DNA of 44,082 bases, from positions 1 to 44,082 of the forward strand of contig CACYHD010000008.1 in the NCBI GenBank assembly GCA_902774125.1, read 5' to 3'. The notes beneath the pieces are model-generated. The model was not told where the DNA came from and searched no databases. It saw only the letters and a program-made list of their open reading frames with translations. Numbering within the stretch: position 1 is the first letter of the stretch; every line of letters starts with the position of its first letter. The DNA comes from an uncultured Lachnospiraceae bacterium. Its GTDB lineage: Bacteria; Bacillota; Clostridia; Lachnospirales; Lachnospiraceae. This document shows, in pieces, positions 7,449-17,075 of this stretch. Both the position numbers and the translations under genes were made by a program.

Positions 7449-10043
7449 ATGGCTAACACTAAGAGTAGTGGTAAAAAAACGAATAAGACAGCTAACAAAA
7501 GCGGTTCTAAGTCAGCGAGTGCCAAGAAAGCAGCTGAGACTAGAAGACGCAATGCTGAAAAAAAGAAGCAGGCTGAGCTTGATGCAATGAAGCGTCAAAA
7601 AATGATTAGCGAAGTTCAGTTTTGGAGCATTCTTGCATTGGCAGCACTTTTGTTTTTTAGCAACTTCGGACTAATCGGTAAGGTTGGCTCAGTGGCCAGA
7701 AGCGTCATGCTCGGTTTGTTCGGAAGTATGGGATTCTTTTTCCCGGTTTTGCTTATAACTGTTGCAGGACTGTTCGTTCTCAACAAAAAGAAAAACAAAA
7801 CTGTTGTTTTTAGAATAGTTGGAAGCATAATTCTCTATTTGGACTTGTGTATCTTTTTCCATCTGTTTGCTAACGGCAGAAGCGCTAATACAATTTCACA
7901 ATATTACACACAAGGTTCACGCGGTGTATTTTGTGGAGGCGGAATCGGTGGAGCGATAGGCTCAGGTCTTCACACAGCATTCGGTCTGGTAGGCGCTTAT
8001 ATTATTGCATTTTTGCTTCTCATAACAGCTGTTGTTATGTTGACAGAAAGATCAATATCTCAGGCTATAGGCAATAGAGGAATGGCAGCTTATGAGAATG
8101 CCAGAGAGAATGCTGAGGCAAGAAGAGAGTTAGAGGGCAGAGCTGGTCGAAGAAGACCTGCTAGAGGAGTTAACTTAGACAGTACCCAGATTTCTGCCAA
8201 GAAACCTCGTCGAAGCAAAAAACAGCATGAGGAACCAGTCGAGGCAGTTGACCAGATGCCTGCAGTTGAATCTCAACCAGAAAAAGAAATAGTTATACGA
8301 GGTGTCAATCACATCGATGATTCAGACTTCGGTATGGATGGTACACTTCCAGTCGATAACAAGCCTGCTCAGGCAGAACCTGAAAAGGTCGCAGCAAAGA
8401 ATGACTTTAGAGTCGGCGGTATCAACAAGACTCAGATGGCAGAGGATGCTAGCAAGTCTCAGTCAGATGACGATATCGGCGGTGTAGATATAACAGACGC
8501 AGTCAAGGCTGAGGAGCAAAAACACGCAGAAAGCGAAGGCAAGATTGTTGCTCCAAAAGCTACTAACAAAAAGATTGCTTACAAGAAACCACCACTAAGC
8601 CTTCTTGAAAACAGAAAGGGCACTAACGGAAACGTAAGCGAAGCAGAGTTGAGACGCAATGCCAATAAGCTCAAAGATGTTTTGGCTAAATTTGGCGTTA
8701 ACGTAGAGGTGGACAGTGTAACAAACGGACCTTCCGTTACAAGATATGAGTACAAGCCTGAAATGGGACTTAAGGTTAGTCGTATTACTAACTTGGCTGA
8801 TGAGATTAAACTTAATATGGCAGCCAAGGACGTGCGTATTGAAGCACCTATTCCAGGAAAGGCTTTGGTAGGAATTGAGATTCCTAAAGAAAATAGAGAT
8901 CTAGTTAACCTTAAAGATTTGATTGCATCAAGCGAGCTCAAAAATCACAAATCCAAGCTTGCATTTCCAGCAGGTAAGGATGTTGAAGGCAATATAGTTA
9001 TTGGCGACTTGGCCAAGATGCCTCATATGCTTGTTGCGGGAACTACAGGTTCAGGTAAATCTGTTTTTACCAACTCAATATTAATGAGTGTGCTATACAG
9101 AACTACTCCGGAAGAGGTAAGAGTTATTGTTATTGACCCTAAGGTTGTAGAGTTCCAGGTTTACAACAAGATTCCACATCTTTTGTACAACGTGGTGACA
9201 GACCCTAAGAAGGCTGCCAGCGTTCTTAACTGGGCAGTTATGGAAATGACAAGCAGATATAAGACTTTTGCTTCACTAGGAGCTAAGGATATCGAAAGCT
9301 ACAACAAAAAAGTTGATGCTGGAATGACTAATGAGGATGGAGAGCCACTTGAGAAGATGCCTAAGATTTTGATTATCATCGACGAGCTTGCTGACCTTAT
9401 GATGGTAGCGGCCAAGGAAGTAGAAGAGTCAGTATGTAGATTGGCTCAGTTGGCAAGAGCTGCAGGTATGCATATGATAATTGCTACACAGCGACCTTCT
9501 GTCGATGTTATTACAGGCTTGATCAAGGCCAACATCCCATCAAGAGTTGCTTTGTCAGTTGCATCAGGAACTGACTCAAGAACAATTATCGATATGAATG
9601 GTGCTGAGAAGTTACTTGGTAACGGTGATATGCTTTTCTATCCATCAGGATATGTTAAGCCACTAAGACTTCAAGGTGCATTCGTCTCAGAAGAAGAAAT
9701 CAAAGCGACAGTTGATTACATCTTGTCTAAGAGCGGAGAGGCTGAGTATGATGAATCAATTGATGCTAAGCTAGTCACTGACGCAGAGGTATCAGCCGGC
9801 GGCGGTGGTAGTGATAGAGATCCTCTTTTTGCCGATGCAGGAAGAATGTGTATCGAGCGAGACAAAGGATCAACTAGTCTTATCCAAAGACAGTTTAGAG
9901 TTGGATTTAACAGAGCGGCCAGAATTATGGATTCGCTATATGACGCAGGAGTTGTTGGTCAGGAAGAAACTAACAAACCTCGCAAAATCCTAATGAGTAT
10001 GGAAGAGTTTGAGGCCATGTTAAATGGTTCAAGTGCGGAGTAA
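7449..10043 (+). CDS. ftsK: DNA translocase FtsK/SpoIIIE
   Basis: An 864-residue septal DNA pump that moves chromosome arms through the closing septum (or into the forespore). The ATG at 7449 follows TTAGGAGG; an in-frame start at 7425 is less likely. The N-terminus is Lys/Ala-rich, followed by about four membrane segments (~residues 50-205), a charged linker to ~370, and the RecA-like motor with Walker A GTTGSGKS at 531-538 and Walker B ILIIIDELADLM. A C-terminal winged-helix gamma domain (SLIQRQFRVGFNRAARIMD) reads oriented DNA repeats. It ends with a terminator. Confidence 0.96.
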   Translation: MANTKSSGKKTNKTANKSGSKSASAKKAAETRRRNAEKKKQAELDAMKRQKMISEVQFWSILALAALLFFSNFGLIGKVGSVARSVMLGLFGSMGFFFPVLLITVAGLFVLNKKKNKTVVFRIVGSIILYLDLCIFFHLFANGRSANTISQYYTQGSRGVFCGGGIGGAIGSGLHTAFGLVGAYIIAFLLLITAVVMLTERSISQAIGNRGMAAYENARENAEARRELEGRAGRRRPARGVNLDSTQISAKKPRRSKKQHEEPVEAVDQMPAVESQPEKEIVIRGVNHIDDSDFGMDGTLPVDNKPAQAEPEKVAAKNDFRVGGINKTQMAEDASKSQSDDDIGGVDITDAVKAEEQKHAESEGKIVAPKATNKKIAYKKPPLSLLENRKGTNGNVSEAELRRNANKLKDVLAKFGVNVEVDSVTNGPSVTRYEYKPEMGLKVSRITNLADEIKLNMAAKDVRIEAPIPGKALVGIEIPKENRDLVNLKDLIASSELKNHKSKLAFPAGKDVEGNIVIGDLAKMPHMLVAGTTGSGKSVFTNSILMSVLYRTTPEEVRVIVIDPKVVEFQVYNKIPHLLYNVVTDPKKAASVLNWAVMEMTSRYKTFASLGAKDIESYNKKVDAGMTNEDGEPLEKMPKILIIIDELADLMMVAAKEVEESVCRLAQLARAAGMHMIIATQRPSVDVITGLIKANIPSRVALSVASGTDSRTIIDMNGAEKLLGNGDMLFYPSGYVKPLRLQGAFVSEEEIKATVDYILSKSGEAEYDESIDAKLVTDAEVSAGGGGSDRDPLFADAGRMCIERDKGSTSLIQRQFRVGFNRAARIMDSLYDAGVVGQEETNKPRKILMSMEEFEAMLNGSSAE

Positions 10044-10045
10044 TA

Positions 10046-10075
10046 AAAAGGCTTAGGAATTCCTGAGCCTTTTGC
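10046..10075 (+). terminator. intrinsic terminator after ftsK
   Basis: AAAAGGCTTAGG and CCTGAGCCTTTT form a 12-bp stem with one T-G pair and an AATT loop. The terminal T-run is short. Confidence 0.75.
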
Positions 10076-10133
10076 CCATATATAAGGAAAATGCAAAAAC
10101 AACGAAAAAAGTATTAAAAGGAAGGTGTTTATG

Positions 10134-11804
10134 ATGAAAACAGATATCCAAATTGCACAGGAAGCAGAAATGATGCCAATCAAAGATGTGGCAGCACGAA
10201 TCGGTTTGAAGGAAGATGACTTAGAGCTATACGGCAAGTACAAAGCCAAAATATCTAACGAGTTTTATGACAGCATTAAAGGCAACGAAGATGGCAAACT
10301 TATCCTTGTTACAGCTATCAACCCAACTCCAGCAGGAGAAGGTAAGACAACTGTTACAGTAGGTTTGGGCCAGGCCTTTGGTCAGTTAGACAAAAAATCA
10401 ATTATCGCTCTTAGAGAGCCATCACTAGGACCATGCTTCGGTATCAAAGGTGGTGCAGCCGGTGGCGGTTACGCACAGGTTGTTCCAATGGAAGATCTTA
10501 ACTTGCATTTTACTGGAGACTTCCATGCAATTACATCAGCAAACAATCTTCTTGCAGCAATGCTAGACAACTCAATCAAGCAGGACAATGAGCTTAACAT
10601 TGACCCTACAAAGGTTGTATGGAAGCGTTGCGTAGATATTAATGATAGAGTACTAAGAAACATTATTGTAGGCCGTGGTAGAGACGTGGACGGTGTGGAG
10701 AGAGAAGATCACTTCGTAATTACTGTTGCTTCAGAAATTATGGCTATCCTATGTCTTGCTACTGACTACGTTGATTTGAAAGAAAGACTAGGCAAGATTA
10801 TCGTTGCTTACACATATGATGGTGAGCCTGTAACAGCCAAGGATATCAAGGCAGTTGGTTCAATGGCAGCACTTCTCAAGGATGCGATGAAGCCTAACTT
10901 GATTCAGACACTTGAGCACACACCTGCACTAGTACACGGTGGTCCTTTTGCTAATATCGCTCACGGATGTAACTCAGTTAGAGCGACAAAAACAGCGCTT
11001 AAGATGGCTGACTATGTAATCACTGAGGCTGGTTTTGGCGCTGACCTAGGTGCAGAAAAGTTTTTGGATATCAAGTGCCGCAAAGCAGGCCTACATCCAG
11101 ATGCAGTTGTTCTAGTAGCAACAGTAAGAGCTCTCAAGTACAACGGTGGAGTAGCCAAGGAAGACTTGTCAGAAGAAAACCTTGATGCTCTTAAGAAAGG
11201 TATTGTTAACCTAGAAAAACATATCGAGAACATTCAGCAGTTTGGTGTTCCTGTAGTAGTTACACTTAACCAGTTCGTAACTGATACAGAGGCAGAGCTT
11301 GATTATATTAAGAACTTCTGTGAAGAGAGAAATTGTGATTTTGCTCTATGCCAGGTTTGGGAAAAAGGTGGCGAAGGCGGAATCGAGCTAGCTAACAAAG
11401 TACTTAACACAATCGCAAACAAGCCTTCTAACTACGCACCATTATATACAGACGATATGTCAATTAAGGACAAGATTAAGACTGTAGCAACTAAGATCTA
11501 CGGTGCAGACGATGTTGAATATTCTGAGGAAGCAGAAGCTCAGATCAAAAAGATTGAGGAGATGGGCTTCAAGGAATGTCCTGTATGTATGGCCAAAACA
11601 CAGTATTCTCTATCAGACGATAAAGATAAGCTTGGAAGACCTACTAACTTCAACATTACAATCAGAGAAGTATACATCAGTGCCGGCGCAGGATTTGTTG
11701 TTGCATTAACAGGAAGCATTATGACAATGCCAGGTCTATCTAAGACACCAGCAGCATACGGTATTGATTTGACAGATGACGGCCAGATAACAGGCTTGTT
11801 CTAA
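10134..11804 (+). CDS. fhs: formate-tetrahydrofolate ligase
   Basis: A 556-residue protein, the family's full length. It makes 10-formyl-THF from formate, THF and ATP. Two ATGs occur in tandem (10131 and 10134); AGGAAGG is better spaced for 10134, which gives the usual [11 protein letters not shown] start. The P-loop [14 protein letters not shown] is near residue 65. Conserved [21 protein letters not shown]-type glycine-rich sequence follows, and the C-terminus ends in [12 protein letters not shown] as in other family members. folD follows 21 bases later, so formate can be carried to methylene-THF by the two products. I see no THF riboswitch upstream. Confidence 0.97.
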   Translation: MKTDIQIAQEAEMMPIKDVAARIGLKEDDLELYGKYKAKISNEFYDSIKGNEDGKLILVTAINPTPAGEGKTTVTVGLGQAFGQLDKKSIIALREPSLGPCFGIKGGAAGGGYAQVVPMEDLNLHFTGDFHAITSANNLLAAMLDNSIKQDNELNIDPTKVVWKRCVDINDRVLRNIIVGRGRDVDGVEREDHFVITVASEIMAILCLATDYVDLKERLGKIIVAYTYDGEPVTAKDIKAVGSMAALLKDAMKPNLIQTLEHTPALVHGGPFANIAHGCNSVRATKTALKMADYVITEAGFGADLGAEKFLDIKCRKAGLHPDAVVLVATVRALKYNGGVAKEDLSEENLDALKKGIVNLEKHIENIQQFGVPVVVTLNQFVTDTEAELDYIKNFCEERNCDFALCQVWEKGGEGGIELANKVLNTIANKPSNYAPLYTDDMSIKDKIKTVATKIYGADDVEYSEEAEAQIKKIEEMGFKECPVCMAKTQYSLSDDKDKLGRPTNFNITIREVYISAGAGFVVALTGSIMTMPGLSKTPAAYGIDLTDDGQITGLF

Positions 11805-11825
11805 TAAAAAAATGGAGGTACAAAA

Positions 11826-12671
11826 ATGGCACAAATAATTGATGGTAAAGCAATATCCCTACAGATTAAGGATGAACTTAAGGAAAAAGTTGCTTCATAC
11901 AAGGAGCAGGGAATCGAGATAACACTTGCAGTTGTCAAGGTTGGTAACGACCCGGCATCAGCAGTATATGTAAGAAACAAAGAAAAGGCATGTGAATATA
12001 TTGGAATCAATTCCAAAAAAATCGAAATGCCTGAGGAGACAACAGAAGAAGAACTATTAAAGCTTATTGATGAACTTAACAACGATAAGGCAATCAACGG
12101 CATTCTTGTTCAGCTTCCATTGCCAAAGCATATTGATGAAAACAATATATTGCTAGCTATTGATCCAATTAAAGACGTGGATGGTTTCCATCCGGTTAAT
12201 GTTGGTAAGATGGTTATCGGCGAACCAAGCTTTTTGCCATGTACACCAGCGGGTATCATTGAGATGATCAAGAGAAGTGATATCGATATCGAAGGCAAGG
12301 AATGTGTAGTTATCGGTAGAAGTAACATTGTAGGCAAGCCTATGTCAATTTTAATGCTTAGAGAAAATGCCACAGTGACAATCACTCACTCTAGAACAAA
12401 AGACCTTAAGGCTGTATGCAAGAGAGCAGACATCGTTGTTGCAGCTATAGGTAAGGCCAAGTTTGTAACAGATGAGTACATCAAAGAAGGTGCAACTGTT
12501 ATAGATGTAGGTATGGATAGAGATGAAAACGGTAAGCTATGTGGAGACGTTGATTTCGACAATGTACAACTTGTAGCAGGTGCTATAACACCGGTTCCAG
12601 GTGGTGTAGGACCAATGACAGTTACAATGCTTTTGGTTAACTGCCTAAGAAGTGTAGAACTTAGCAAATAG
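11826..12671 (+). CDS. folD: bifunctional methylene-THF dehydrogenase/methenyl-THF cyclohydrolase
   Basis: A 281-residue protein of the FolD family, which interconverts 10-formyl-THF and 5,10-methylene-THF using NADP. Signatures seen are [12 protein letters not shown] (catalytic Lys in YxxxK), [18 protein letters not shown], and the dinucleotide-binding [21 protein letters not shown] closes the C-terminal region. GGAGG lies 7 bases before the ATG. It pairs with the upstream fhs in one-carbon metabolism. Its 10-formyl-THF branch also supplies the downstream fmt. Confidence 0.97.
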   Translation: MAQIIDGKAISLQIKDELKEKVASYKEQGIEITLAVVKVGNDPASAVYVRNKEKACEYIGINSKKIEMPEETTEEELLKLIDELNNDKAINGILVQLPLPKHIDENNILLAIDPIKDVDGFHPVNVGKMVIGEPSFLPCTPAGIIEMIKRSDIDIEGKECVVIGRSNIVGKPMSILMLRENATVTITHSRTKDLKAVCKRADIVVAAIGKAKFVTDEYIKEGATVIDVGMDRDENGKLCGDVDFDNVQLVAGAITPVPGGVGPMTVTMLLVNCLRSVELSK

Positions 12672-12706
12672 TTTTGCTTATACAAAAGTCTAGGAGCGTT
12701 TAGTTA

Positions 12707-14938
12707 ATGATTATTGCCAGAATAATAGTTGATATTTCAATTGAAAAACTGGATAGACCATTTGATTACATAGTGCCTGAAGAGTTGGAAGACTCCGTCA
12801 AGGTAGGAAGTCAGGTCGTTATTCCTTTTGGCAAGGGCAACAGAACTATAACAGGATATGTTATAGAACTGACTGATCACAGCGACTTCGCACTAGACAA
12901 GCTCAAAAAAATAACTAGCCTGCAGGAAAAAGCAGTCTCGGCCGAGGGACAATTAATCAACCTGGCATATTGGATTAAGGAAAACTACGGAGCCACAATG
13001 AACAAGGCTCTCAAGACAGTTTTGCCGGTAAAAAAGAAAGTTGCCAAAAACGAAATCAAAACAGTAGTTTTGAACATTCCTATTCAGGATGTGGACGAGA
13101 AGCTTGAGGCTTACGCCAAAAAGAATGCCAAGGCTAGAATAAGGCTGCTAGAGGAACTCAAAACTAATCCATCTATACTCAAATCAATAGTGGAGGATAA
13201 GCTTAATATTTCCTCATCAACACTCAAAACAATGGAAAAGCTAGGCGACATTAGAATTGAATCTGTTGTCAATTACAGAAATCCTATGGACGTATCAGAC
13301 GACAAGGAATACGACATTGTTTTGAACAAGCAGCAACAGGAAGTCAGCGATGCCATTAAACAAACAATGGGGTTACCACAAACTGACAAGCCTAATATAC
13401 ATTTGATTCACGGAATAACAGGAAGTGGTAAGACAGAGGTATATATCGACCTTATAGCCCACGCTATAGAGCAGGGCAAGCAAGCCATTGTGCTTATTCC
13501 CGAAATCGCACTTACGTATCAGACAGTAAAAAGATTTACTAGAAAGTTTAAAGACAGAATTGCAATTATTAATTCTAAGCTATCTAACGGCGAGCGATAT
13601 GACCAGTTCCTCCGTGCCAAAAACGGAGATGTGGACATAATGATTGGCCCTAGATCAGCCTTGTTTACACCGTTTAGTAATCTTGGACTGATAGTAATTG
13701 ACGAAGAGCACGAATCCTCTTACAAGAGTGAGACAGTGCCCAAATATGACGCAATAGAAGTTGCAACAAAGCGTGCTTACGACAACAATGCAACCGTTGT
13801 TCTAGGATCTGCAACACCATCTGTTGAATCATATTACAGAGCCCAGACAGGCTTTTATAAGCTCCATGAGTTGACATACAGAGAAAAGGGAGAACTTCCT
13901 AGCGTGTCGATTGTGGACTTGCGAGAAGAACTCAAGGAGGGCAACAAAACTATTTTTAGCGCCAAGCTAAAACAACTAATCGAAGATCGATTGACTCAAA
14001 AGCAACAAACAATGCTTTTTATCAATAGAAGAGGACTGGCAGGCTTCGTATCTTGTAGAGAATGCGGAGAAGTGCTCAAATGTCCTCACTGTGACGTATC
14101 GTTGAAGCTTCACAAAGGGCGCTTGCTCAAATGCCACTATTGTGGTTATGAGACACAGCTTCCAACAGCATGTCCCAAGTGTGGCTCTAAGTATCTAGGC
14201 CGATTTGGAATGGGAACTCAGCTTATTGAAAGAGAAATCAAGCAGCTATTCCCGGAGGCGAGAGTGCTTCGAATGGATGCTGACACAACAAGCAAAAAAG
14301 GAAGTCACAACGAGATATTATCTGCCTTTGCCAACAATGAAGCAGACATATTAGTTGGAACACAGATGATTGTCAAAGGGCACGACTTTCCTAATGTTAC
14401 ACTTGTTGGTGTTTTGGCGGCAGATATGTCACTCAACGAGCAGGATTACAAAGCTGCTGAGAGAACATTCCAGTTGATATGCCAGGCGGCAGGAAGAGCT
14501 GGTCGAGGTGGTGAAAAAGGTGATGTTGTAGTTCAGAGTTACAACCCTGACAATTACAGCATAGTAACATCGTGTGAACAGGACTACAAAGCTTTTTACG
14601 AACAGGAAATTGCTTTTAGAGAGCTTCTGGCTTACCCGCCACAAACTAATCTTGTATGCATAATGCTACAGGACAAAAACCAAAAATATGTTGACGAGGC
14701 TATGAATCTTGTTGTCACATTAGCCCGCAAGGTTAAGGAGAACAAGTACAAGGAATTAATGATTATCGGTCCTACAGACCCGCCTGTAGCCAGAGTCAAT
14801 GACATATATAGAAAGGTACTTTATCTAAAGAGTACAAGTAGAACTAACCTAGTTAATTTGAAGAATTACCTTGAGCAGGCTACAACTAATCATCCATCAA
14901 TGAGAGATGTGAGTATGCAGTTTGATTTCAAGGCGTAA
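12707..14938 (+). CDS. priA: primosomal replication restart helicase PriA
   Basis: A 743-residue protein. It recognises stalled forks and reloads the replicative helicase. The N-terminal 3'-end-binding domain (DRPFDYIVPEEL) precedes a winged-helix region. The superfamily 2 helicase has Walker A GITGSGKT at 236-243 and a DEEH box (VIDEEHESS). The zinc-binding insertion carries paired cysteines in CRECGEVLKCPHCD, CHYCG and CPKCGS. Helicase motifs V and VI (GTQMIVKGHDFPNV, CQAAGRAGRG) are intact. It opens the conserved run with def and fmt, starting 35 bases after folD; the def ATG follows 9 bases after its stop. Confidence 0.97.
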   Translation: MIIARIIVDISIEKLDRPFDYIVPEELEDSVKVGSQVVIPFGKGNRTITGYVIELTDHSDFALDKLKKITSLQEKAVSAEGQLINLAYWIKENYGATMNKALKTVLPVKKKVAKNEIKTVVLNIPIQDVDEKLEAYAKKNAKARIRLLEELKTNPSILKSIVEDKLNISSSTLKTMEKLGDIRIESVVNYRNPMDVSDDKEYDIVLNKQQQEVSDAIKQTMGLPQTDKPNIHLIHGITGSGKTEVYIDLIAHAIEQGKQAIVLIPEIALTYQTVKRFTRKFKDRIAIINSKLSNGERYDQFLRAKNGDVDIMIGPRSALFTPFSNLGLIVIDEEHESSYKSETVPKYDAIEVATKRAYDNNATVVLGSATPSVESYYRAQTGFYKLHELTYREKGELPSVSIVDLREELKEGNKTIFSAKLKQLIEDRLTQKQQTMLFINRRGLAGFVSCRECGEVLKCPHCDVSLKLHKGRLLKCHYCGYETQLPTACPKCGSKYLGRFGMGTQLIEREIKQLFPEARVLRMDADTTSKKGSHNEILSAFANNEADILVGTQMIVKGHDFPNVTLVGVLAADMSLNEQDYKAAERTFQLICQAAGRAGRGGEKGDVVVQSYNPDNYSIVTSCEQDYKAFYEQEIAFRELLAYPPQTNLVCIMLQDKNQKYVDEAMNLVVTLARKVKENKYKELMIIGPTDPPVARVNDIYRKVLYLKSTSRTNLVNLKNYLEQATTNHPSMRDVSMQFDFKA

Positions 14939-14947
14939 GGAGTAATT

Positions 14948-15442
14948 ATGGCACTAAGAACAATTAGAGAATTGGGCGATGATATTTTGAGAAAAGAATG
15001 CAGACCGCTCAAAGAAGTGACAGAAAGAACTAAGATTTTAATTGAAGATATGATTGAGACAATGTATGATGCCAACGGAGTTGGTTTGGCAGCACCACAA
15101 GTTGGCGTGCTTAAGAGATTGTTTGTAGTAGATATCGGAGATGAAGAAGGTAATCCGGATCCACATGTTTTTGTCAATCCAGAAGTGCTAGAGACAAGCG
15201 GCGAGCAGGAGGACTTCGAAGGATGCCTTTCAGTTCCCGGTAAGTCAGGAATGGTCAAGAGACCTAACTATGTTAAGATTAAGGCTTTCGATGAGGACAT
15301 GAATGAGTTCGAGATGGAAGCAGAAGGTTTTATGGCTAGAGCTATATTGCATGAGAACGATCATCTTAACGGCGTTGTTTACGTTGATAAGGTTGATGGC
15401 AAGCTATATACTAACGAAGAATTAAAGGAGATGATGGAATGA
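14948..15442 (+). CDS. def: peptide deformylase
   Basis: A 164-residue metalloenzyme that removes the N-formyl group from nascent proteins. All three family motifs are present: GVGLAAPQVG (motif 1), EGCLSVPG (motif 2, metal-ligand Cys) and HENDH at 135-139 (motif 3, metal-ligand His and catalytic Glu). GGAG precedes the ATG. The stop overlaps the fmt start by four bases (ATGA), which suggests coupled translation with the enzyme that adds the formyl group. Confidence 0.97.
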   Translation: MALRTIRELGDDILRKECRPLKEVTERTKILIEDMIETMYDANGVGLAAPQVGVLKRLFVVDIGDEEGNPDPHVFVNPEVLETSGEQEDFEGCLSVPGKSGMVKRPNYVKIKAFDEDMNEFEMEAEGFMARAILHENDHLNGVVYVDKVDGKLYTNEELKEMME

Positions 15443-16350
15443 GAATAGTTTTTATGGGAACGCCTGATTTTGCAGTTCCATCATTGGAAAAACTAATACA
15501 AAATCATCAGGTAGTAGGTGTTATAACACAGCAGGACAAGCCAAGAGGAAGAGGCAGAGAATTGCTACCTACACCTGTGAAAAAATGTGCTATGGAGCAC
15601 AATATCGATGTATATCAGCCAGACAAGGTTAGCGATGAACAGTTTGTGTCAGTGCTCAAAAATCTAGAGCCAGATGTAATAATTGTTATCGCCTTTGGAC
15701 AGATTTTGTCTAAGGAAGTTCTCGATATTCCTCCAAAGGGGTGTATCAATGTTCACGCATCATTGCTTCCTAAGTATAGAGGAGCAGCGCCAATACAGTG
15801 GGCTGTTATAAATGGCGATAAGAAAAGCGGCGTGTGCACAATGTACATGGAAGAGGGCTTAGATACTGGCGATATTATTGAATGTCTTGAGGTAGAATTA
15901 GATGCCAAAGAAACAGGAGGAAGCTTGTTCGACAAGTTGGCGCTCAAAGGAGCTGACCTAATACTACACACACTTGAAAGTATAGAGGCAGGTACAGCGA
16001 CAAGAACTCCTCAGGGAGATGATTATACATACGCATCTAAGATTACTAAGCAGTTGGGAGAACTAGACTTTACTAAAGATGCCAGTGAGTTGGAATGTCT
16101 TATAAGAGGCGTTAATCCATGGCCTGTAGCCTACACTAGCTTAGATGGTAAGAGAGTAAAAATATATGATGCAGATGTTGTTGATGGAGAAGGTGCTCCT
16201 GGAACAATTATCTCTAAGAAAAAAGAATTAATTATAGCAACAGGCAACAAGGCTTTGAGCATCAAAGAAATCCAGCCTGAAGGAAAGAGAAGAATGCCAA
16301 TCAAGGACTTTTTGAATGGCAAGCCAATTAATGCAGACATAATTGGATAG
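15439..16350 (+). CDS. fmt: methionyl-tRNA formyltransferase
   Basis: A 303-residue protein that formylates initiator Met-tRNA using 10-formyl-THF. The N-terminal formyltransferase fold starts MRIVFMGTPDFAVPSLE; the active-site segment INVHASLLPKYRGAAPIQWA and the conserved Asp in EGLDTGDI are present. The C-terminal tRNA-binding OB-like domain covers roughly residues 205-303. The ATG lies inside the end of def (ATGA overlap), with a ribosome binding site (AAGGAG) within def. The length is slightly shorter than E. coli Fmt but complete. Confidence 0.97.
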   Translation: MRIVFMGTPDFAVPSLEKLIQNHQVVGVITQQDKPRGRGRELLPTPVKKCAMEHNIDVYQPDKVSDEQFVSVLKNLEPDVIIVIAFGQILSKEVLDIPPKGCINVHASLLPKYRGAAPIQWAVINGDKKSGVCTMYMEEGLDTGDIIECLEVELDAKETGGSLFDKLALKGADLILHTLESIEAGTATRTPQGDDYTYASKITKQLGELDFTKDASELECLIRGVNPWPVAYTSLDGKRVKIYDADVVDGEGAPGTIISKKKELIIATGNKALSIKEIQPEGKRRMPIKDFLNGKPINADIIG

Positions 16351-16361
16351 GAGGAAAAACT

Positions 16362-17075
16362 ATGCCATACGGATATTATTATTGGTTTGATCCAACTTAT
16401 ATATTAGTAATAATCGGAGCGATTTTATGTGGTATCGCCTCATGGAAAGTAAGAAGTACATACGCCAAGTATTCTAGCGTTGGCAACAATAAGGGAATAA
16501 CTGGTGCAGAGGCAGCTAGAACCATACTAGAATCCCAAGGTATTTACGATGTAGAAGTTGTACATATAAGAGGAGAACTTACAGACAATTATAATCCTAG
16601 TACTAAAGTGCTTAGCTTGTCAGATTCTACATTTGCATCTTCATCAGTTGCGGCTGTAGGAGTGGCAGCCCATGAGTGCGGTCATGCAGTTCAGCACCAC
16701 AAAGGCTATGCACCAATTGCGATGCGCAATGCCATATTGCCATTTGCCAACTTAGGATCAACATTGTCTTGGGTATTGATTATTGTAGGAGCTATAATGT
16801 TCCGTTCCAATACAGGTCACTTGCTTATTAACATTGGAATAATTGCTTTTTCAGCAGTTGTTTTGTTCCAACTTGTAACATTGCCGGTAGAATTTAATGC
16901 ATCATCCAGAGCGCTCAAAATTCTTAGACAGATTGGCATGTTCGACGAGGCAGAGTTAAGCATGACTAGAAAAGTTTTAGGAGCAGCTGCTATGACATAT
17001 GTCGCTTCTGCAGCTTCATCCATTTTGCAATTACTAAGACTTGTTTTGCTTTTTGGAGGAAGAAGAGATGACTAA
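16362..17075 (+). CDS. membrane zinc metallopeptidase (YugP-like)
   Basis: A 237-residue membrane protein of the neutral zinc metallopeptidase family found in Firmicutes. The N-terminus has a Tyr/Gly-rich start (MPYGYYYWFDPT) and a membrane helix. The zinc-binding HECGH is at residues 104-108, with helices after it. Two further membrane segments cover ~125-170, and another hydrophobic stretch closes the protein. The substrate is unknown for the family. Its place between fmt and rsmB suggests shared transcription rather than a shared pathway. The end overlaps rsmB by 8 bases. Confidence 0.9.
   Translation: MPYGYYYWFDPTYILVIIGAILCGIASWKVRSTYAKYSSVGNNKGITGAEAARTILESQGIYDVEVVHIRGELTDNYNPSTKVLSLSDSTFASSSVAAVGVAAHECGHAVQHHKGYAPIAMRNAILPFANLGSTLSWVLIIVGAIMFRSNTGHLLINIGIIAFSAVVLFQLVTLPVEFNASSRALKILRQIGMFDEAELSMTRKVLGAAAMTYVASAASSILQLLRLVLLFGGRRDD

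Noticed and set aside
10076-10130. THF riboswitch upstream of fhs
   Set aside because: The gap after the ftsK terminator is about 55 bases of A-rich sequence, too short and unstructured.
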